DNA of 64,000 nucleotides from Acidobacteria bacterium OLB17 (GTDB lineage Bacteria > Acidobacteriota > Blastocatellia > Pyrinomonadales > Pyrinomonadaceae). Made by a program: the position numbers and the translations under genes. How positions within the stretch are numbered: the stretch's first letter is position 1; every line of letters starts with the position of its first letter. The notes beneath the pieces were generated by a model. The model saw nothing but the letters and a program-made list of their open reading frames with translations, made no database searches and was not told the origin of the DNA. This document shows positions 54,754-64,000 of this stretch, in pieces. Where the stretch lies: the NCBI GenBank assembly GCA_001567505.1, contig LLEU01000010.1:1-64000 (forward strand), read 5' to 3'.

Positions 54754-57231
54754 TTACGCGTCGTCGCCCGAACGATAGTTGTCGCGCGTGTAGTAGCTCT
54801 GATAGTAGTAGTAATTATCCTGCGCCCGCAGATTCACGTTGTTTAGAACCACGCCGAGGATCTTTGCTCCGATGTCATTCAGCAGCTGCCTTGAACGCCG
54901 GACCACTTGCCGCGAGCTCTTTCCGGAGTGGACGACCAAGATCACGCCATCGACCATCGAGGCGATCAGGACACCGTCGGTGAACGACGCGATCGGCGGA
55001 GAATCGACAACGACGTGCGTGAAATGACCTTCCAGCGTCTTAAGCAGCTTTGCCATCTGTTCGGAACCGATCAGCTCCGCGGGGTTCGGCGGGATCGGGC
55101 CGGAAGGAAGCAAATGCAGCTTAGAACTCGGATCCTGCGTGATAAGGTTCAGTATCTCGGCTTCCGAAAGTTCGTTAGCAAGGATCGTGCTCAATCCGTC
55201 CGCGTTCCCGATCCCGAACACCGAATGAAGTCTCGGCCGACGCATATCGGCATCGATAATGAGGACCTGCGCTCCAGTCTGCGCAAGACTGATCGCGGTA
55301 TTCGTTGCCGTGGTGGTCTTCCCTTCTGACGGAAGACTCGACGTGATCAGGAGCGATTTCGGCGCATGCCCCGCGGTCGATAACAGGATCGAGGTCCTTA
55401 GCTGTCGATAAGCCTCAGCAAGCGAGGAACGCGGGTCTGCGTGGATGAGCAACTCGGAACCGGGACGATCCTCGGGGGTTTCGCCGCCTTCCCCGACCAG
55501 CTGCAGGCGCCTTTTCGGCATAGACTGGATCGTCGGTATCGCGGCAAGGGCCGGAAGATGAAGTAGGCTTTCGACCTCTTCGGTCGAATGCACCGTGTCA
55601 TCAAGGTATTCAAGGAAAAGAGCAAGGCCCATTCCGAACAACGTCGAAAGGAACAGAGCACCGAGCACCGTTGCCAACCTTCTCGGCGAGACGGGTATAT
55701 TCGACGGCACTGCAGGTTCGGTCACGCTTATATTGTTGTCCGACCCTTGGGCGGCAACGTCGTTACTGCTGACCTGCTTTTGAAGGTTTTCTAAAAACCC
55801 TTTGTTGGTGTCGATCGTCTGCTTCAGCAATGCGAGGCTGACGGCGGACTGGTTCTGACCGGTGGCTTCGCCAAATTGTTTATTGAAGTCCGCCCGTATT
55901 TTGTCCTCATTCGCCTTTGCCTGCAAATACTTCGTTTGAAGATTGTAGAGCAACGTCTTTTTTGTTGCTTCGCGATACTTTTCAAGATCGCCCTGAAACT
56001 TTTGGACCGCGTTATCGATCGAGTTCTGATAGCTCGTTATCTGCGCGTCGATCTCCTTTATCTCAGGAGCTCCTTCCTGATATTCCTGCAGCTTGAGGGC
56101 TCGTGCCTGCCGAAGGTCCGAGATCTTTTTCAAAGTATCGGACTGGAACGCACGAATATTATTTTGCTGTTCGGTAATGAAGCGGGCCATTTCGGCTTCC
56201 GCCATTGCGGCAAGGCGTTCGGGAGACTTTGCTACCTCAAAATAATTCGCCTCAGCATTCTTTCGCGCGTTCTCGGCCTCGAGCATCGACTTATTCAGGC
56301 CGGAGAGGCGGTCCATGACGATCGTTGAATCATCGGATGTTTTGAGGATGCCCGCATTCTGGGTCATCTCGACGAGTTTTTCCTCGTCGCGCCGAATGTC
56401 GGATTGCAGGCTCGCGATCCGCTCCTGCAGGAAATCATTGGTCTTTCGGCTGGTGCCGGTCCGCTTCTCCTGGTTCTGGTTTACGAATGTCTCGGCAATG
56501 GCATTTGCCACGAACGCCGCCAAGGCGGGATCCGTGCTGTTAAACGAGATCTCGATCAGACGCGTGTCCTTGACGGTCGCGCGAGATTCACGCACCGGAT
56601 CGACGCTTAGGCTGCGGCGTATGACCTCTACGAATGGCGTAAGGCGTACGGCCTCGGCGATCTCATCTGCAGATGCTAGCGTCGAATTCGGATCGATCGC
56701 GGCCAACTGCTCCGACTTTTGCGTCTCGCCGCTTGCAAGGCCGACGGATCTTAAAATGCGTCCAAAGGTCGATGTAGAGTCGGTCCTAGCTAATGCTTGG
56801 AACTCGGGATTCGCATCAAGATTGTGCTCTTTTACTACGCGCCGCAAAAGGCTCTCGCTCCAGAGAAGCTGGAGCTGCGTATTGAAATACGAAGGGTCCG
56901 CGTTCGAGATCGGCCGGGCTCGATCGTTCGTCACAAGGTCGGGATTGACCTGCTCGTTATCGACCTGCACGACGGCCTTAGCACGATAGACATTCGGCTT
57001 GCGGGCAATATAGATCGTTGCAAGCGTCGTCATCACAACGGCAATTCCCGCCACGAGCCAAAGCCTTTTTCGGATAGCCCTCCAGTAGTCGATCAGCTGA
57101 AAACCCTCAGCCTGCCCTGTCTGCGGATAGCCGGGATATCGTCCGGTAGCGGCGATGGTCGGGTCGGCTGGCCGCTCCATTTCCATGGGCTCCGGCGTCG
57201 TCGTTGTAATGATGTTTCGCGTTTCCTTCAT
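54754..57231 (-). CDS. Wzc-like polysaccharide co-polymerase with BY-kinase domain
   Basis: 825 residues. A first membrane helix (LWLVAGIAVVMTTLATIYIA, about residue 55) and a second near residue 505 bracket a periplasmic Wzz/PCP domain with long coiled coil (about 240-460). The cytoplasmic C-terminal part is a bacterial tyrosine kinase: Walker A LITSSLPSEGKTTTATN, Walker A' VLIIDADMRRPR, Walker B THVVVDSPPI, and a Tyr-rich tail (NYYYYQSYY then TRDNYR). It sets chain length and export with Wza. Transcribed right after wza with a 19-base gap. Confidence 0.93.
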   Translation of the reverse strand: MKETRNIITTTTPEPMEMERPADPTIAATGRYPGYPQTGQAEGFQLIDYWRAIRKRLWLVAGIAVVMTTLATIYIARKPNVYRAKAVVQVDNEQVNPDLVTNDRARPISNADPSYFNTQLQLLWSESLLRRVVKEHNLDANPEFQALARTDSTSTFGRILRSVGLASGETQKSEQLAAIDPNSTLASADEIAEAVRLTPFVEVIRRSLSVDPVRESRATVKDTRLIEISFNSTDPALAAFVANAIAETFVNQNQEKRTGTSRKTNDFLQERIASLQSDIRRDEEKLVEMTQNAGILKTSDDSTIVMDRLSGLNKSMLEAENARKNAEANYFEVAKSPERLAAMAEAEMARFITEQQNNIRAFQSDTLKKISDLRQARALKLQEYQEGAPEIKEIDAQITSYQNSIDNAVQKFQGDLEKYREATKKTLLYNLQTKYLQAKANEDKIRADFNKQFGEATGQNQSAVSLALLKQTIDTNKGFLENLQKQVSSNDVAAQGSDNNISVTEPAVPSNIPVSPRRLATVLGALFLSTLFGMGLALFLEYLDDTVHSTEEVESLLHLPALAAIPTIQSMPKRRLQLVGEGGETPEDRPGSELLIHADPRSSLAEAYRQLRTSILLSTAGHAPKSLLITSSLPSEGKTTTATNTAISLAQTGAQVLIIDADMRRPRLHSVFGIGNADGLSTILANELSEAEILNLITQDPSSKLHLLPSGPIPPNPAELIGSEQMAKLLKTLEGHFTHVVVDSPPIASFTDGVLIASMVDGVILVVHSGKSSRQVVRRSRQLLNDIGAKILGVVLNNVNLRAQDNYYYYQSYYTRDNYRSGDDA

Positions 57232-57250
57232 ACAGATCGTCCGATTCGGC

Positions 57251-58195
57251 CTAGAGTCCCGGTATTCCTCGCGACATCAGGAGCGGGATCCCGTTCTTGA
57301 ATGCGGTGCCGATACCGGAAATGATCGCTTTCGCGTTGTCCTTTGAAACAGCAACGATATCGTTCGGCTGAAGGTACGGGTCGTCGGCCTTCCGTTTTTC
57401 GATCGCTGCAAGATTCACTATTATTTCTTCACGCTCAAGGCTGTCCGGCTTTTGACGCAGGATCCGGACGCTGTCCTTATCGGTCGCGTTCCTTAATCCT
57501 TCGGCACTAGCTATGGCCTGTGTAAGCGTTATCGGTTCGCGAACCTCGACCGGCCCTGGTTTGGTGACATTCCCGTAAACATATATGATGTCTGACTTTA
57601 AAACGGAGACGACGTCACCTGGCCGCATTTGAAGATTCTGCTTCCCTTCCTGAAGGTCACGGATCTTGAACGTCATCAGGCCGGGTTGTTCCTGCGAATC
57701 ATCGTCGGTCTTGCAATCGGTGTTGCTCCCGACCCTAACGACGAGCACGCGCGTTCCTGCGTCCTTGCTCGGGCCGCCCGCCATCGCGATCAGCTGCAAC
57801 AGATTGAGTTCGCGGCTTACGAAGAAGCTGCCCGGCTTTTCGACCGCACCGATAACGGCCATCGACTGCGACTTTTGCTCTGCGACCGTAACGGTGACCT
57901 GAGGGTCCCGAAGATAGCTGACCTTGTATGCGGCGACAATATCGTTCGCAAGTTCCCGTTCTGTTTTGCAGACGGCGACAAGGGGTTTTTCCAGTCTGTA
58001 AAGATAGATCTTTCCGTCAGGATTTACAGGCACCTTGATATTCAGTTCAGGATGCCTAAAGACCTGCACATCGAGGATGTCCTGAAATCCGATGCGATAC
58101 CGCTCGTCCCGCGGTGCCGGATTTTGAGCCAATGCGGCGGCGCATAGCGCCGACATCGCAAAACTCATTAGGAATAAGCTGCGTATAAACTTCAT
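57251..58195 (-). CDS. Wza-like polysaccharide export outer-membrane protein
   Basis: 314 residues from ATG 58195. A signal peptide (FIRSLFLMSFAMSALCAAALA) precedes the Poly_export domain RYRIGFQDILDVQVFRHPELN with VNPDGKIYLYRLEKPLVA, followed by SLBB domains (QSMAVIGAVEKPGSFFV; DIIYVYGNVTKPGPVEVREP). No convincing lipobox is present, unlike E. coli Wza. It is the first gene of the 22-kb polysaccharide run. The 169 bases between it and mutS hold the divergent promoters, not resolved by eye. Confidence 0.9.
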   Translation of the reverse strand: MKFIRSLFLMSFAMSALCAAALAQNPAPRDERYRIGFQDILDVQVFRHPELNIKVPVNPDGKIYLYRLEKPLVAVCKTERELANDIVAAYKVSYLRDPQVTVTVAEQKSQSMAVIGAVEKPGSFFVSRELNLLQLIAMAGGPSKDAGTRVLVVRVGSNTDCKTDDDSQEQPGLMTFKIRDLQEGKQNLQMRPGDVVSVLKSDIIYVYGNVTKPGPVEVREPITLTQAIASAEGLRNATDKDSVRILRQKPDSLEREEIIVNLAAIEKRKADDPYLQPNDIVAVSKDNAKAIISGIGTAFKNGIPLLMSRGIPGL

Positions 58196-58364
58196 ACAAA
58201 ACCTGCCTTGCCGACCAGCTGTCTGCATCAAGAACCAAAAACTGAATTAAGCGATGCTGCCCGCACCAAAATGCAAACAAACATCGTAACAGATACCAAC
58301 CGCTTTGAAAATAAGGATTTTGAATGTTTTCGGGTTGTTCGCTAAACTCTGATTTTCAGATCAG

Positions 58365-61015
58365 ATGAGCAACGCAACGCCGATGCTTCGGCAATACCTC
58401 GAAATTAAGAGTCGATTTCCGGGCACGATCCTGTTCTTTCGTCTCGGTGACTTTTACGAGATGTTCAACGAGGATGCCGTGGTTGCCTCAAGAGTGCTTG
58501 AGATCACGCTCACGCTCGTCAGAAAGACTCGCCGAATCCGATCCCCATGTGCGGCGTGCCTCACCACGCGGCAAGCGGTTACATAGCAAAGCTCATAAAG
58601 AACGGTTTCCGCGTAGCGATCTGCGAGCAGACGGAAGAAGCCGGCAAGGGCGGAAAATTGGTAAATCGAGATGTGGTTCGCGTGATCACGCCCGGCACGG
58701 CGATCGATCCGCAGCTGCTTGATGCCCGCGAATCAACTTATCTCGCCGCTGTCTCGGGAAAAGACGAAGCAGCGGGTGCTGCCTTTCTCGAAGTCTCGTC
58801 CGGGAGGCTTTTGGCGACTGAATCCGTCGGTCCGAACGCTTTCGCAAAGGTCATAGAGCAGATCGAAAGTTTTCGTCCGAGGGAGATCCTTGGCTCGGCG
58901 ACCCTTGCCGGGAAGGTTCGTTCCGCGCTCGGAATTTCAGAAAATGCGGCCGGGTTGTTCGATGATCCGACAATGCGCTCGAACGGGGCGACAGTAACGG
59001 AGTTGGCAGCGGAAAAATTCGATATCGATGAGGCCACCCGGCTCTTAACCGCGCACTTTGAGGTCAATGAGCTCGATGCCTTCGGGCTTGCGGGAAAAGG
59101 CCATGCGACGATCGCCGCAGCTGTTTGCCTCGAATATGCAAAAGAGACCCAGCGCGCATCGGCGGAACATATCACGTCGATCGAGCTGCTTGATGCCGAG
59201 GATCATATGGTCCTCGATAACTTGACGCTCAGGAACCTCGAGATACTTGAGTCCCGCAGCGAGTCTTCAAAACGGACGCTCTGCGACGTGATCGATGAGA
59301 CGATCACGGGAATGGGAGCAAGGCTTCTGAAGCAGTGGCTCCTAAGGCCTCTATTAAGGCGCAGCGAGATCCAAACCAGATATTTGGCCGTCGGAGAACT
59401 GCTCGACTCAATTATGCGCGAGAAACTCCGTTTCCTTCTAAAGGAGGTTGCAGACCTCGAGAGGTTGATCGGCCGGCTTAACTTGGGAACTGCTTCGCCG
59501 CGGGACCTTATCTCTCTCAAGCGGTCGATCGGACAAACACCCGCGGTTAACACCATTCTCAAGGATGCATCGTCGCTCCTGCTTCAGGTACTGTCAGAAA
59601 ATATCTTTGAGCTACCCGAGCTTCGCGAACTCATCGAACATGGGATAAGCGACGAGCCTCCCGCGCAGCTTGCCGATGGCGGCGTCATAAAGGCCGGCTT
59701 TAACTCCGAACTCGACGAGCTTCGCCGTCTGCGTTCGAATGCGAAACAAACTATCTCCTCATTCGAGGAAACAGAGCGTCAGCGGAGCGGCATCGCGAGC
59801 CTAAAGGTTCGATTCAACAACGTATTCGGCTATTACATTGAGGTGCCAAAGACACAGACGTCGCGTGTGCCGGACTCTTACGAGCGACGGCAAACGCTCG
59901 CGAACGCGGAGCGATATACAACGCCCGAATTGAAAGAATGGGAAGCAAAGGTCTTCGGCGCGGACGAGCAGATCGCAAAGATCGAGACTGAACTTTTTGC
60001 GTCGATCCGTGACCAAATAAAGGCCGAGAGCCGTCGACTCCAGGTAACGGCGCGGTCTATCGCAACGCTCGATGTGCTTTGTTCACTCGCCGAGACAGCC
60101 GCACGAAGGAACTATGCAATGCCTACGCTCCACGACGGCGACGAATTGGAGATACGCGGCGGCCGGCACCCGATCGTGGAGGCGTTCATAAAAGACTCAT
60201 TCGTCCCGAACGACGCATACCTGAATAACTCGACCGACCGACTCCTGATCGTGACGGGTGCGAATATGGGCGGCAAATCGACGATCCTGCGGCAGATCGC
60301 GATCATTCAGATCCTTGCGCAGATCGGATCGTTCGTGCCCGCAACAGCAGCCCGCCTTCCGATAGTTGACCGTGTTTGGACGCGCGTCGGGGCCTCAGAC
60401 GACGTAGCTTCCGGCAGATCGACCTTTATGGTCGAAATGACGGAGACGGCAACGATCTTGCGGAACGCAACGGCCCGCAGCCTTGTCCTGCTTGACGAAA
60501 TTGGCCGCGGCACCTCGACCTTCGATGGGCTCTCGATCGCTTGGGCCGTCGCGGAATACCTCCATAATTCGCCCGAACATTCGGCAAAGACACTATTTGC
60601 AACGCATTATCACGAGCTTACGGAACTTGCCGACCTGCTGCCGGGCGCAAAGAATTATCAGATCACCGCAACGGAAGAGGACGGCCAGATCGTCTTCTTC
60701 CACAAGCTGCTGCCCGGCCGAGCGTCAAAGTCTTACGGTATTGCGGTCGCTCGCCTGGCGGGACTTCCCGCGGAGGTGATCCTGAAGGCAAAAAGTGTGC
60801 TTGCAAAGCTTGAAGAGTACGAACTTGCGGTCGTCTCCGACGTGGCAACGACCGGCGTTCAAAAGGCGGCAGCGTCGCACGCAGCCTCACAGGCGAGCCT
60901 TTTTTCTCTCGCTAATGAAACGGCGCTCGATGCTATCCGCTCCATCGACCTTGACAACGTTTCTGATTCGGAAGCCAAAGAACTCCTTGCGTCGGTACGG
61001 GCCCAGATCGTCTAG
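58365..61015 (+). CDS. mutS: DNA mismatch repair protein MutS, frame break near 58514
   Basis: About 883 codons. The mismatch-binding domain begins [20 protein letters not shown] and [20 protein letters not shown]. After LEITLT the frame breaks; one added G in ACGCTCGT (58512-58519) gives [20 protein letters not shown] and joins the long frame. The ATPase domain has Walker [15 protein letters not shown], and the signature [19 protein letters not shown] is followed by [11 protein letters not shown]. Span 3n+2. MutS recognises base mismatches and recruits MutL (not in the window). Its stop overlaps that of the convergent HIT gene by 4 bases. Confidence 0.95.
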
Positions 61016-61365
61016 CGATCGTCCGGCCTGATCTTTTCGCCTGAACAGACGTGAAAGTGGAGATGCTTCGAGTCCTGGTACCGCCCAAGGTTCGTGATCA
61101 CGCGGGCGGCACCGCGTTCGGCGACGACCTTCCCGGCAACGGTATTCACCGCTTCGATCAACTCGACAAGGAGTTTTTCATCATCGGGGATAATGGTTAG
61201 CAATGAGTCAATATGCCGTTTTGGGACGACAACGATGTGCGTTTCCCAGAATGGACGCGTGTGATGGAACGCAAGTACGGTATCGGTCTCGAGCACGCGG
61301 TCGATCTCGGCTTTTCCGCTCAATGCGAAGTCGCAATAGAAATCCTCTGTCGTTTCGCGGTTCAT
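61012..61365 (-). CDS. HIT-family nucleotide hydrolase/transferase
   Basis: 117 residues, the size of HINT-type proteins. DFYCDFALSGKAEIDRVLET and HIVVVPKRHIDSLLTI precede the histidine triad HLHFHV (H-x-H-x-H). HIT proteins act on nucleotide phosphoramidates or dinucleoside polyphosphates. Its convergent overlap with mutS is 4 bases. The specific substrate cannot be told. Confidence 0.9.
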   Translation of the reverse strand: MNRETTEDFYCDFALSGKAEIDRVLETDTVLAFHHTRPFWETHIVVVPKRHIDSLLTIIPDDEKLLVELIEAVNTVAGKVVAERGAARVITNLGRYQDSKHLHFHVCSGEKIRPDDR

Positions 61366-61434
61366 AGCTTTGGGGTCGCAGAATCCTTACTGTAGCATTA
61401 TGTCTTGCGACTGCGCTTTCCCGATCGTAAGTTC

Positions 61435-62547
61435 ATGACCAATCCAATGACAGACAACGACCTTCGCCAAAAGATCGGCCAATTATTCTCGATAGGTATT
61501 CCCGGCCCCGATATCGACCGCTCGACCGAAGAGCTCCTCCGTGAGATCCGTCCGGGCGGCGTTTGCCTTTTTGCACGTAATGTCCGCGAGCCGGCACAGG
61601 TTCGCGACCTTTGCGACGGGCTTCGCGAGATCCTTACGGATCCGATAATAAGTGTCGATCAGGAAGGCGGCACTGTCGACCGTTTTCGTCGGATCGTCAC
61701 TCCACTTGCTGCGGCGGGTGAAGTGCGTACCGCTGCAGATGCGCGAAAAATGGGGCGGATCGTCGGTGAACTCCTTCGAATTCTCGGGATCAATACCGAC
61801 TTTGCTCCGGTTGTTGACGTAGTCGACGATGCGCGATCCGGTGCGTCTAATGGCCTATTTACGCGTCCCTTTGGACGTTCAAAAGGATCGGTCGTGGAAC
61901 TTGCAGGAGCGTTCCTTGACGGACTTGAGGAAATGGGAATTTGGGGCTGCCTGAAACACTTTCCGGGGCTTGGCGCCGCAAGGGTCGATTCGCACAACGA
62001 ACTTCCGAAGATCGAGATCTCAGACGACGAACTTTTCGAAGTCGATCTCTACCCGTATCGAGAACTCTTGCCCAAACACGACGTCGGCGTAATGGTCGGA
62101 CACGTCGCCTACACAAAGGCGTCCTTGCAGGAAAAAGCCCAAAATGGCACACTTTTACCGTCATCGTTGAGCGGATCGTTCATTAACGGGCTGTTGCGCC
62201 GAGAGTTCGATTTTGAAGGGATGGTCTTTACCGATGACCTTGAAATGGGTGCGATCGTGCGCGAATTCGGTATGGGTGACGCGTGTCGGATGGCGGTGCT
62301 AGCAGGTGTCGATGCACTCTGCATCTGCGCCGAACCTGCAAATATTCGAGCGGGTTTTGCGGCAGTAGAGCTCGCAGTAGGTTCGGGCGAGATTACCTCG
62401 GAGCGCCTCAAAACGTCTCTTTCGCGGATCGCGGCGGCAAAAGCTCGTCTTTCGAAACCGCTCCCATTCGACGCCGTCCGCATCGCGGAGATCTCGGACG
62501 AGATCGCGGCATTCAACGCTTCTTTACAAGATTCCAGGAGTATTTGA
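61435..62547 (+). CDS. Glycoside hydrolase family 3, NagZ-like beta-N-acetylhexosaminidase
   Basis: About 370 residues from ATG 61435. QKIGQLFSIGIPGPDID, SVDQEGGTVDRFR, and LKHFPGLGAARVDSHNELPK (KH-F-P-G...D-S-H, the NagZ general acid/base loop) with VFTDDLEMGAI (nucleophile Asp) identify NagZ. This enzyme removes N-acetylglucosamine from muropeptides in wall recycling. No signal peptide, so cytosolic. One base separates its stop from the start of the binding-protein gene, suggesting recycling of wall peptides together. Confidence 0.9.
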   Translation: MTNPMTDNDLRQKIGQLFSIGIPGPDIDRSTEELLREIRPGGVCLFARNVREPAQVRDLCDGLREILTDPIISVDQEGGTVDRFRRIVTPLAAAGEVRTAADARKMGRIVGELLRILGINTDFAPVVDVVDDARSGASNGLFTRPFGRSKGSVVELAGAFLDGLEEMGIWGCLKHFPGLGAARVDSHNELPKIEISDDELFEVDLYPYRELLPKHDVGVMVGHVAYTKASLQEKAQNGTLLPSSLSGSFINGLLRREFDFEGMVFTDDLEMGAIVREFGMGDACRMAVLAGVDALCICAEPANIRAGFAAVELAVGSGEITSERLKTSLSRIAAAKARLSKPLPFDAVRIAEISDEIAAFNASLQDSRSI

Positions 62548-62548
62548 T

Positions 62549-64000
62549 TTGAAACTTAAACCTTACGTCCTTTTATCGATCTTCACGCTTCTATTTGGAA
62601 TTGCCGCATCATCTTGCAGGCCTCGGGATAACGGCGTGGTAACGGTCGCCCTGCCTGAGAAGTTCACTGCGTTCGACACGATCACCTCGACTAACTCGGA
62701 CGCAGCGGCAGAACGCGTGAAGAATCTCTTGTTCAATTCGCTGGTTAAGAAGGACGAGAATTTCGACTACGTTGGTGAATTGGCCAAGGACATTAAAACT
62801 TCGGAGGACGGGCTTTCGATAACCTTCGTGCTGCGGGATGGAGTGAAGTTCCATAACGGCAAAGATCTGACCTCAGAGGACGTAAAATACACCCTCGATA
62901 CGCTTTTTGACAGCAAGGGCTATAAGGCACAGGCGTTCTACGACTCAGTTCCGGTAGAAAAACCGGCGGCCAAAAAGCCTGCGGCCGACAATGAGAATTC
63001 CGCCGCGCAAACTGAGGCCCCCGAGACCAATCAAGTCCCGCACATCACTTCGATCGAGGTTCCGGACGCCAAGACGATCGTTATCAAGATCGCTCGGCCG
63101 TCCCTCAAAACGACGCTGCTTTCGAATCTGGTAACGATCCCGATCATTCCGAAGGATTCGGCTGTGCGGCAAAAGGAATCACCCCTCGGTTCAGGGCCGT
63201 TCAAGTTCATAAGCTTTGACTCGGGTCAAAATATAGTCGAATTGGCGGCAAATGCGGACTATTGGGACGGCGCACCGAAGATCCAAAGGCTTCGCCTGAA
63301 GACCATCACCGATGCGAACTCGCTTCAAGCCGAACTGCAGACCGGCGGTGTTGACATTGCCCCAAATCCGAATAACATCTCTGCCGACACGATCAAATCG
63401 CTTTCCGAGAGCCCGAACCTGCAAGTTGTGCAATCTGAAGGGTCTAACATCCAATACTTGATCCTTAACGTTAAGACGCCGGTGCTGGATGATGTGAAGG
63501 TCCGGCAGGCGATCGCATACTCGATCGACCGGCAAAAGATCGTAAATGATCTACTGCTCGGGCAGGCAAAAGTGGCCTCGTCCGTGCTCCCGACCCAGTC
63601 GTGGGCCTACACGCCGGGAACCCAATACAACTACGATCCGGCAAAAGCGAAGCAGCTTCTAGCCGAAGCTGGTTACAAGGGAGAGCCGATCGTTTTCAAG
63701 TTCGGTGCCGGAAATCTAGCCGTCAGCCAGTACGCCCAGATACTCCAGAGCTCGATGAACGATGTCGGCCTGAACATCAGGATCGAGACGATGGATGTGA
63801 ACGTCCTTCGGAAAAAGCTTGCACAGGGCGACTTCGAACTCTATACCGGCGTGTGGATCGGCGGTAATCAGGATCCGATCTTCTTCCGTGAACTATTTAC
63901 TACGGCAAAGATACCGGGACCGACCGCATCTTGTTGCAACCGTGGACGTTACAGTAATCCAGCCGTTGACGAGGCGGTAACTTCGGCGATCGAGACCACC
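62549..64000 (+). CDS. Oligopeptide-type ABC transporter substrate-binding lipoprotein, 3' end beyond window
   Basis: Family 5 solute-binding protein, 484 codons visible. It starts with TTG 62549, preceded by CCAGGAG. A lipoprotein signal (LLSIFTLLFGIAASSC, Cys about residue 25) is followed by the SBP_bac_5 pattern: DYVGELAKDIKTSEDGLSIT with VKFHNGKDLTSEDVKYTLD, ESPLGSGPFKFISFDSG, and VRQAIAYSIDRQKIVND. Residues about 135-165 are a low-complexity Ala/Lys/Glu insert (EKPAAKKPAADNE and neighbours) inside the first lobe. Adjacent to nagZ, it could bind muropeptides or oligopeptides. Confidence 0.88.
   Translation, partial: MKLKPYVLLSIFTLLFGIAASSCRPRDNGVVTVALPEKFTAFDTITSTNSDAAAERVKNLLFNSLVKKDENFDYVGELAKDIKTSEDGLSITFVLRDGVKFHNGKDLTSEDVKYTLDTLFDSKGYKAQAFYDSVPVEKPAAKKPAADNENSAAQTEAPETNQVPHITSIEVPDAKTIVIKIARPSLKTTLLSNLVTIPIIPKDSAVRQKESPLGSGPFKFISFDSGQNIVELAANADYWDGAPKIQRLRLKTITDANSLQAELQTGGVDIAPNPNNISADTIKSLSESPNLQVVQSEGSNIQYLILNVKTPVLDDVKVRQAIAYSIDRQKIVNDLLLGQAKVASSVLPTQSWAYTPGTQYNYDPAKAKQLLAEAGYKGEPIVFKFGAGNLAVSQYAQILQSSMNDVGLNIRIETMDVNVLRKKLAQGDFELYTGVWIGGNQDPIFFRELFTTAKIPGPTASCCNRGRYSNPAVDEAVTSAIETT

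Overview
The window reads like chromosomal DNA of a diderm heterotroph, most likely an Acidobacteriota of the Blastocatellia/Pyrinomonadaceae type. This is inference from gene content, as no search was possible. Diderm markers are an LptF/LptG permease, ADP-heptose genes, a Wza/Wzc export pair and type IV pilin-like genes. DUF3662-FHA and STPK/PP2C signalling sits beside cell-wall genes. The DNA is moderately GC-rich with compact operons. No rRNA, tRNA, insertion sequence, prophage or CRISPR was found, and no gene-free stretch exceeds 300 bases.

Layout. 1-5649 (minus): PP2C phosphatase, RodA/FtsW, PBP2 and a FhaA-like protein, an arrangement like the mycobacterial pstP-rodA-pbpA-fhaA locus. 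5861-11167 (plus): four type IV minor pilin-like genes, ending in a 992-residue PilX-like protein. 11358-13831: Ser/Thr kinase with SH3 and a second FHA protein. 13828-15826: DUF402 protein, UspA, a MarR regulator and an array of four operator-like inverted repeats. 15830-20135 (minus): HslV, HslU, FN3 lipoprotein, FAH-family hydrolase, transaldolase. 20226-24683 (plus): glutamine-amidotransferase-like hydrolase, two small membrane proteins, RecO and a fused LptF-LptG. 24742-36038: AHCY, MetK, bifunctional nuclease, MiaB, DnaE, AccA, SSB, a beta-propeller protein and a DUF465 protein. 36171-58195 (minus): about 22 kb of tsaB/rimI and surface-polysaccharide genes (Wza, Wzc, Wzy, WbpL-like transferase, six glycosyltransferases or relatives, a UDP-L-amino-sugar cassette, ADP-heptose enzymes, a GDP-mannose 3,5-epimerase homologue). 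Embedded in it is a small HprK-like kinase / PqqD-Cys-rich peptide / nucleotidyltransferase module. 58365-64000: MutS, HIT protein, NagZ-like glycosidase and a truncated oligopeptide-binding lipoprotein.

The best candidate for a poorly described system is 37232-39612. There a PqqD/RRE-like domain is fused to a twin-arginine-like signal and a 37-residue peptide with six cysteines, beside a HPr-kinase-like P-loop protein and a nucleotidyltransferase. Also notable are a four-copy operator array with exact 22-bp period, an LptF-LptG fusion, an RfaE2-GmhA fusion and a strong hairpin between metK and ahcY.

Caution. At least nine genes, including dnaE, mutS and the PBP, carry single-base frame breaks that one added or removed base repairs exactly, mostly at short homopolymers. 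This looks like residual assembly indels rather than biology. The affected genes are annotated at full length with the break position given.
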